A stretch of DNA of 64,000 bases from Bin80 sp965220935 (GTDB lineage: Bacteria; Bacteroidota; Rhodothermia; Rhodothermales; Bin80), in assembly GCA_965220935.1 (NCBI GenBank), contig OZ244857.1, positions 682,001 to 746,000 on the forward strand, in the 5' to 3' direction. Every line of letters starts with the position of its first letter. Position 1 is the stretch's first letter. Positions 57,950 to 64,000 of this stretch are shown here, piece after piece. The notes under the pieces were generated by a model, which worked only from the letters and a program-made list of their open reading frames with translations, was not told the origin of the DNA and did not search any database. Position numbers and translations under genes: made by a program.

Positions 57950-59308
57950 ATGCACATCCTCCGACTTTTCGCACTAATCTTATGGGTTTCTGTTCCTGTT
58001 TCTGCACAGGAAATCCACGGTCTATATATCGCAAATCAAGGCAATTTTTCAGATGACAATGGTTCAATTACATGGTATGATTTTTCCACGAAGAGTGCTG
58101 AAACCGTTCTATCTGATTTTGGAACAATTATTCAGAGTATCACGCTTCATGAGAATTTTGGCTATATCGCGTCCAATACTTCCAACAATATAGATATCTT
58201 AGACTTAACTCAAAATATGCGTACTGGGCAGATTCGTAAAATTGGTCAACCCAGATATATCAGTGTGGTCAATGCGGAGAAAGCATATGTAACTGAAAAT
58301 CTTGGATCAGGCAAAATTAAGGTTTTGAATCTGAGTACGCGGATAGTATCTGATTCAATAGCCACTGGATCTAAGCCACAGGATATTGCCGTTACTGGTA
58401 ATCGTGCATTTGTGGCCAACTATGGATTTGGTAGCGGTTCTACGCTTACAGTGATTGATACTCAGACAGATATGGTGATTGAAACGATTAATTTAGGATG
58501 CGACGGGCCTCGCCATCTTGAAGTTGATGCTCAGCAGGATCTCTGGGCATTTTGTACTGGAAATACTCGCTGGAACGATGCCTTTACAGAGATCATTGAG
58601 AAAACCAATGGTGCGGCCATCGTATTAAATCCAAATACGGGAGATGTCCTAAATCGTATTGAATTCACACACCAAATTGGGTCAGATGGGCCTGGGCAAG
58701 ATTCCTATTACAGCCCAGAGAGCGAAGAGATATTCCTGATTCGCAGTGACGGCGGTTCAAGTGTCCTAGTTTTTGATACGGTAACGAATACTCTCAAGGA
58801 ACCCATTCCCTTTTCAGGAGATGAGCGTGTGGGAGGATTAGTCTATGATGCAACCTCGCGCTTATTCTACATTGGTCGTTTTAACCGTGATTTCGCCACA
58901 GCATTTACCGAGCCTGGGTTCGTTCAGATAGCCAATCGAGATGATCTATCAGAAGTCGGGCGATTCACTGTGGGTATTGCCCCAGCACACTTGGTCTTTT
59001 ATCGGTCGGGCCGCCCGACTGCTCTGCAAGATATTGGAATGCCTGACCCTGAAAGCATGCTTTCTGCCTACCCGAATCCCTTCAATGATTTTACCACGCT
59101 CATATTTGGGATTGAGCAAAGTCAGCATGTCTCTCTGATCATCTATGATGCACTGGGTCGTGAAGTTTCACGGCTGATTTCTGGATTGCGTTCGGCAGGA
59201 CAACATCGAGTTGTATGGGAAGCGGATCATTTACCAGCAGGGATGTATTTGAGCCGGCTGATGATTGGAGATTACATTACGACTGGAGCGCTGATTCGGA
59301 CGTACTAA
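57950..59308 (+). CDS. BtuG-like YncE beta-propeller with T9SS sorting tail
   Basis: 452 residues. Signal peptide ends SAQE. Residues about 25-350 form a propeller of the DUF5074/YncE type (LYIANQGNFSDDNGSITWYDF, SKPQDIAVTGNRAFVANYGFG, STLTVIDTQTDMVIETI, GGLVYDATSRLFYIGRFN). In Bacteroides such a protein, BtuG, sits on BtuB at the cell surface and binds B12 very tightly, anchored as a lipoprotein. Here there is no lipobox; instead the C-terminus carries a sorting module (YPNPFNDFTTLIFG, YDALGREVSRL, LPAGMYLSRLM). It is in one unit with btuB under the riboswitch. Confidence 0.82.
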   Translation: MHILRLFALILWVSVPVSAQEIHGLYIANQGNFSDDNGSITWYDFSTKSAETVLSDFGTIIQSITLHENFGYIASNTSNNIDILDLTQNMRTGQIRKIGQPRYISVVNAEKAYVTENLGSGKIKVLNLSTRIVSDSIATGSKPQDIAVTGNRAFVANYGFGSGSTLTVIDTQTDMVIETINLGCDGPRHLEVDAQQDLWAFCTGNTRWNDAFTEIIEKTNGAAIVLNPNTGDVLNRIEFTHQIGSDGPGQDSYYSPESEEIFLIRSDGGSSVLVFDTVTNTLKEPIPFSGDERVGGLVYDATSRLFYIGRFNRDFATAFTEPGFVQIANRDDLSEVGRFTVGIAPAHLVFYRSGRPTALQDIGMPDPESMLSAYPNPFNDFTTLIFGIEQSQHVSLIIYDALGREVSRLISGLRSAGQHRVVWEADHLPAGMYLSRLMIGDYITTGALIRTY

Positions 59309-59611
59309 CTGTCATGCCCCATGAGAGTCTTCCGTTTCAGAATGAATGAGTTGACCGAACCGTATTGGATTGTCAAGGTGGTGCTATAATTTTATGTTGG
59401 AAAACCCAGACATTTGCACTCCGATTCAAAGAGACTTGATATGGGGAATTCGGCCATACACAGGTCATAAAAAAGTCAATGAGTTTTCAATCAAGGGCGA
59501 GACTGACCAGATTGTATCATCAACTGATCTCAATGGGTAAGGCGTAAGATTATAGAATTTTATGGCACAGTCACATATCAAAGTATTATAAAATCTGATC
59601 TGAATTAGAAA
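59309..59611. other. Intergenic stretch after the B12 operon
   Basis: About 300 bases. One 50-codon frame from ATG at about 59394 (MLENPDICTPIQRDLIWG) is not recognised and is probably chance. No terminator is evident. Confidence 0.35.
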
Positions 59612-61325
59612 TTACAAAGGCCCTTGCCATTCTGGTATCCGATGATCACTATACAGTCTCATCCTCTGCAGTTCCAGAGCAGAAAATACATCATCTAGGT
59701 GGGCGGTGATTGCTTTAATGCGGGTAATCTGGCTCGGGCCTCCAAAATGAATCTCTGACTTAATGTTTCCTTGTTCCAATAAGCTCTTTCCCACCAATCC
59801 ATGATCCGATCTTGCGCCCCGCAGATAGTGACGTTATCGGGCAGTTGATCTCTTTTGCTACGATTTGCACTCTTGCTTGAGGGCATAAGATTCCAGAGAT
59901 CATCGCAAGGCCATGCAGCCCAGGGAAGACAATGATCAATATCCATTGTGATTGATCTCAATTTATCGCCCGTCCACACGCAATATACTGACTGGGAGCC
60001 AAGCAGTCTCAAAGCATGTTTACGAACTTCATTCTGATTGCGTACAGGTTCATATGGGCGCATTAATTTCCTTAAATTGGACTCATCTACAGGCGGCACA
60101 TCCAGACGTTTTGCATATCCTATAATGAGCTCCGCCCATTCCTCAACTAATGCGGGCTCAATCCAAATATTATATCGTAGGAGTGCTCGCCAGAGATAAG
60201 CGGGGACAAGTATTTCCCCGAACTCTGAAAAATAATTCTCATTTAGTGTAATTGTGCCCCCACATTTGAATCGCCGTTTATTCACTTTGAAAATCGGTTG
60301 TCCATTCGGATAATAGAGATATTTGACAGGCATTTTTTCAATGGTTGCAGCGGCATCACGAAGAGATTGTGTTAGGCCTCTCGCTAGAGCGTCATGCAAT
60401 GTTACTCCTGGCCTGAGTGATCTGATTTCACGGGGGCTATTCATGATCTGCTTGAGGGCATTTTTAGCAAATCCAAGGCCATCCCCACCAGAAGTATTGG
60501 TGCCACTCTGTGGCATGTTAGCTTTTAACAGAGGGACATAGAGTTGGAGCCATGAAAGTGCCACAGCGCCTAATGGAATTCGGACATGATCACGACCATC
60601 TTCTTGAGCCAAACCTGGAGATACACTGGCTACTCTTGAGAGAGATCTGAGTAGTGCAAGCTTATAGGTGGATGATTTATTGTCAATCAAGACGATCCGC
60701 CGAATGAGTGGTAATGCACCAGTGCCATCATCAGGGAGCCGAACAATGATCTGATGCCAACGAACATCAGGTCGTCCACCAAGATCGTCCGTCGTGGCAG
60801 ATAATTCAATATAGGCACCATATCTCTTTGCAAGATCTTCAATTTCGGAGACAGAAACAGGGTGCATGCCTCGTTGTCTCTCAATGGGATCGCGAAGCGT
60901 CATCACAATGACCCCTTGAGGCTTCAGAAGTGTGACCAATTTGCGAAAACTTCTCTCCCGTTCTTTTTCTGGAATAAACATCCACACGCATTTAAAAGAA
61001 TCAGTTTGAACGACATACCTGATCGGCTAATTTTCAGATCGGGCAATTGATCATCGACCAATTTAAAGGACATCGCAGAATGGAAGCGTTGTGCTTGACG
61101 TCGCATGTCAGATGATGGCTCAATCGCAACGACCTGATGCTCCTTTGAAGCAAGCCAAGCTGCGTCTCTACAACTGCCAGTACCGATGTCTAAAATGCAA
61201 TCTGGTTCCTGGGGAAGATAGGATTCAAACCAAGAATTGAGCTCCTCGGGGGCAAGAGACTCATACATTTCTGCCAGCTGCGGGGTATCAGGATGATGGT
61301 TAATTGATTTTTCACGATTGATCAT
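59612..61325 (-). pseudogene. SAM methyltransferase fused to HNH nuclease domain, two frameshifts
   Basis: Three frames read one protein. 61325 to about 60990: class I methyltransferase start (MINREKSINHHPDT; motif I CILDIGTGSCRDAAWLA). Then a one-base loss shifts to the frame with MWMFIPEKERERSFRKL, VIVMTLRDPIERQRGM, the long middle (RIVLIDNKSSTYKLALLRSL, PLGAVALSWLQLYVPLL) and the HNH part (CVWTGDKLR, DIDHCLPWAAWPCDDLWNLMP). Near 59720 a second shift moves to AITAHLDDVFSALELQRMRLY, RIPEWQGPL, which continues the natural end. The architecture is known from genomic islands and may be a defence or modification protein; function unproven. Confidence 0.8.
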
Positions 61326-62084
61326 ACATCTGCAGATGTAAGTTGGGAAGAATGCTCTCTTTTTGCTCTACCCAACTCTTAGGTATCCAATAGTTCCATG
61401 AATTTAATGCAAGAGTATAGAAAAACCAAATGATTAATGGTGTTGGAGAAAGTAAATCTATCACGATGTGGGACTTAATGGAGATCTGCATTGATGGACG
61501 CAGCAAATAATTCAAGTGATCAACTGCTTTGAATTGCGCTCACATTGGAACACCGTCAGGGCAAAAAGGGGGCACGATCACATGAAGAATGGGTTCTTTG
61601 AATGATCATCCAAATAAGTTGGCCAGATAGGTGCGCAGAATAGATCTATTTGAAGAGACTCTCCTCAGGTACCAGAATACTCATCATGGTTTGGTTTATT
61701 AATAAAATTTTCTGTCAATTGGAGATATTTTACCCTAAACATGCATATTTCATCTGCTACTCAAGACCCCATTGGAGGCTTGTGGAATGAATGACGTTCA
61801 TCCACCGCTGATTAAATGTATCAGGATTGGTTCAACCTCTCTTTCTGTGACTTATAGAATATGAGTACATCACCATTCACGATGGACTCATCAAGCAAAA
61901 ACCACGGTCAGCAAATGTATATATACTACTCAACAGTGACGAGTTTTTTGAATTTTAAACAAATCTAGATTAAAAACCCTACCAGTCACAATTTTAACGA
62001 AAAATTTCAACACATTTTGAAACAAGGTCGGACAACCAGTGATCAGAGTTGTACAGGAAATGAAGGCTTATGCCACGAGTCTCT
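61326..62084. other. Long intergenic stretch, no gene
   Basis: About 760 AT-rich bases. A short frame overlapping the methyltransferase start has no family features. I see no RNA gene or terminator. Confidence 0.4.
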
Positions 62085-64000
62085 TCAATAATGAAGTCGA
62101 CCTTGGACGCTGAGACTCATATTTCCTATGCTTGCCTGCTGATGATGTGCAAGTCCAGAGACAGAAAGAGACATCCAGTCTACTGGGCTAATCTCGCCGC
62201 CCAATCTCAATAATTGACCATGTGAAAATTGTGTTACTCCTACGATGGACCGCGCTCGTCCCTGGCGAATTGGAATTCCATAACCTAGTTCCAGTTCTGC
62301 ACGGTGTGCACCGTTTTGGGACGAGTCAAAATCTAAAATGATTGGTTGACGATACAGTGACATTCCTTGGTTTGGCCCCCAAGAGGGGCGAAGTTGCACC
62401 ATGAGACCATCCGATGGATTTCCCACCTGAATTGAGCCAGAAACGCCCCATTCAGTAAATCCGTCTGCGGTATGAAGGACGAGTCCCTGCGAGCGAACCT
62501 CTCCGCGTATTTTCCATTCAGGGTAGGCAATTCTTAGGCCTCCTCCAAACTCCAAACCAACACCTGTTTCTGCATCTCCTCCGTCCTGACGTACATTCGC
62601 CTCCAAATACGGACGAATTCCACTGGTGATTTGAAAGGAGCTTTCCACTCCTAATCTCACCCGAATGATCTCAGCATGGATACCATGATTGTTGACTTTA
62701 GCATCTGTCACCAGCACATCTCCAAAGTAATTCAATCGTGTTGAATGGAAGGATGAGAGATCTCCTCTTAGGCCAACTGCTCCAAATCGAGAAGTCAGAT
62801 ATCCTTCAAGGTTTGGGACAGATGCATTGCCCCAGCCATAACCTCCGCTGAGCCATAGTTCCCATCCAGAGGATTGATAGGAGAGATATGGATAGATTCC
62901 AGATAATCCAGACTCAAGGTCACCGCCATTTTTGTCAATAAAATCAGAAAGCCCGTCACCGCGACTATGGGCAATCATGATACCTGCCAACCATCCAGTA
63001 TTCCATCTATAGTCTGCTCCAAGCATGGCGGTTGTGACATCAGCATTCAGTGTTAACGCATCCTCGCCTGTCCCATGAAATTGTCGGAAGGCACCTCGCC
63101 CCCAGACTCCAAAGCGTCCTCCTGAAGAGGGAGTAGTCTTTGAAATTCTGCACCCCGAGAGTAATTCACCTAATGAAGGTGTCCACGCGACAGGGGAATG
63201 CCAGAGACGCACCATGTCGGCACGCTGTGCTACACTGCAGGTAGATCCTTCAAGTTGGAACCGTTCTTGCAATGCTTCAATGAGATTGATAGATGCAGTA
63301 CGTACAAAGCGTGCAACATAGGCGGTCATGACATTATGCGCATCCATCGTTTGTTCCTGAAGAACAGCAGTTGCCGTCGATTTTTCAAGTAGGGCCGAAT
63401 CAGAAGATTCCAGATGAACATAGAACGTTTCTTCCTGCCAGTTGATATCATTCTTCATAATAGGAACACCAATACTTGAATGGATTGATCCTGGAGCAAA
63501 CGTCAACACTCCGACTGTCTCGGCATAGTCCTCCCCAGAAGATGCAGTCCCATCTTCAGTGCGATAACGAACGGAAATCGGATAAGGACTCGGATGTGAT
63601 AGATGGACATCAAAGGTAATCACACTGGCATCTTCGGTGGCGATGGCATCTTCAATTGCAATGGTGACCACTGAGTCATCATCTTTGATTGTTGCGACTC
63701 CGATAGACTTTCCCAAGACAGCATTAGTAGGCTCTGAGAGCGTTATGTGAAATTTTTCATCGCCTTCAATTATATCATCATCAAGAATCGAAATCTGGAT
63801 GACACCGCGGCTCGAGTTTGGGTCAAAGATCACGATCCCCTTAGATGATGTATAGTCTTCGGGAGATTCTGCACTGTCATCACTAGTGGCATATTGTACC
63901 GTAATGGCCTGATTCAGGACACCTTCTATCTCAATGGGAATTTGAATTATCCCTTCGGTTTCAAAAGCCTCATTATTAAAGATATTAATTGTGACAGCGC
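62085..64000 (-). CDS. Calx-beta repeat protein with autotransporter-like C-terminal barrel (5' end outside window)
   Basis: The frame is open to the window edge, so the GTG at 63833 is internal. Three Calx-beta-like repeats are visible (DSAESPEDYTSSKGIVIF, SILDDDIIEGDEKFHITLSE, RYRTEDGTASSGEDYAETVG), then a helical linker (NVMTAYVARFVRTASINLIEAL) and from about base 63080 a beta-barrel-like domain (GVWGRGAFRQFHGTGEDALT, TAMLGADYRWNTGWLAGIMI, LWLSGGYGWGNASVP, FGGGLRIAYPEWKIRGEVR) resembling autotransporter barrels. The last residue is Tyr rather than Phe/Trp. Probably an outer-membrane protein displaying the repeats. Confidence 0.85.
   Translation of the reverse strand, partial: AVTINIFNNEAFETEGIIQIPIEIEGVLNQAITVQYATSDDSAESPEDYTSSKGIVIFDPNSSRGVIQISILDDDIIEGDEKFHITLSEPTNAVLGKSIGVATIKDDDSVVTIAIEDAIATEDASVITFDVHLSHPSPYPISVRYRTEDGTASSGEDYAETVGVLTFAPGSIHSSIGVPIMKNDINWQEETFYVHLESSDSALLEKSTATAVLQEQTMDAHNVMTAYVARFVRTASINLIEALQERFQLEGSTCSVAQRADMVRLWHSPVAWTPSLGELLSGCRISKTTPSSGGRFGVWGRGAFRQFHGTGEDALTLNADVTTAMLGADYRWNTGWLAGIMIAHSRGDGLSDFIDKNGGDLESGLSGIYPYLSYQSSGWELWLSGGYGWGNASVPNLEGYLTSRFGAVGLRGDLSSFHSTRLNYFGDVLVTDAKVNNHGIHAEIIRVRLGVESSFQITSGIRPYLEANVRQDGGDAETGVGLEFGGGLRIAYPEWKIRGEVRSQGLVLHTADGFTEWGVSGSIQVGNPSDGLMVQLRPSWGPNQGMSLYRQPIILDFDSSQNGAHRAELELGYGIPIRQGRARSIVGVTQFSHGQLLRLGGEISPVDWMSLSVSGLAHHQQASIGNMSLSVQGRLHY

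Noticed and set aside
59394..59540. 50-codon frame MLENPDICTPIQRDLIWG after the BtuG-like gene
   Set aside because: No homologue recognised, no operon joint and length within chance for AT-rich DNA.
61312..61515. 67-codon minus-strand frame overlapping the methyltransferase start
   Set aside because: No domain recognised; 14-base overlap without coupling signal; likely chance.

Overview
The window looks like a chromosome segment from a Bacteroidota/Rhodothermota-type bacterium, probably Rhodothermia-like. The main grounds are repeated C-terminal sorting modules of the YPNPF...DxxGRxV...PAGxYxYR type used by the type IX secretion system (T9SS), a TonB receptor paired with a YncE-like propeller protein, and Bacteroidota-style lipoproteins and outer-membrane receptors. 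This placement is inferred from protein character; no rRNA gene is present. Housekeeping genes are intact. The long non-coding gaps, broken genes and insertion-sequence relics suggest a genome losing genes and accumulating mobile DNA, as in host-associated or slowly purged lineages.

Layout. 0-4.4 kb: peroxiredoxin (cut by the window edge), gatB, a cysteine-free thioredoxin-like secreted protein and tpiA. 5.3-8.8 kb: FmdB-like protein, two tandem serine hydrolases (beta-lactamase fold) and a 2Fe-2S ferredoxin. 9.3-11 kb: a lone intact GmrSD-type DUF262/HNH restriction gene. 11.4-17.2 kb: a giant fibronectin-III surface protein whose signal-peptide exon-like start is separated from its body by a frameshift exactly at a run of nine C. 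17.2-25.1 kb: a decayed island holding a MITE-like palindrome, a dead DDE insertion sequence, a frameshifted HEPN-like gene, an intact single-ORF IS66 element with perfect 8-bp target duplication, duplicated gene relics, and a shattered paralogue of the FN3 protein. 25.1-37.7 kb: two-component system, pyrC-ddl-murF, secD-secF, a STAS protein, purA and a histidine kinase. 37.8-46.2 kb: truncated MmeI-like restriction gene, spondin-domain T9SS cargo, TonB receptor, tmk, a DUF4143 ATPase and a 15-copy tandem repeat array. 46.4-55.4 kb: sortilin-like protein, M23 peptidase, cobalamin adenosyltransferase, ABC ATPase, lipoprotein, PAP2 phosphatase, Sua5, tRNA-Phe, tRNA-Asp and a voltage-gated-type cation channel. 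55.7-59.3 kb: cobalamin riboswitch, btuB-like receptor and a BtuG-like propeller with a T9SS sorting tail. 59.6-64 kb: a doubly frameshifted methyltransferase-HNH gene and a Calx-beta/beta-barrel protein running off the window.

The genes group into themes. Cobalamin: riboswitch, receptor, surface binder, adenosyltransferase and possibly the ABC ATPase. Cell surface: four T9SS-tailed proteins or relics, two TonB receptors, M23 peptidase, ddl and murF. Defence: one intact GmrSD gene against three broken defence-like genes (HEPN, MmeI-like, methyltransferase-HNH). The most unusual observations are the poly-C frameshift in the FN3 adhesin, the T9SS-tailed BtuG-like protein under riboswitch control, and the 22-23 bp intergenic tandem array.
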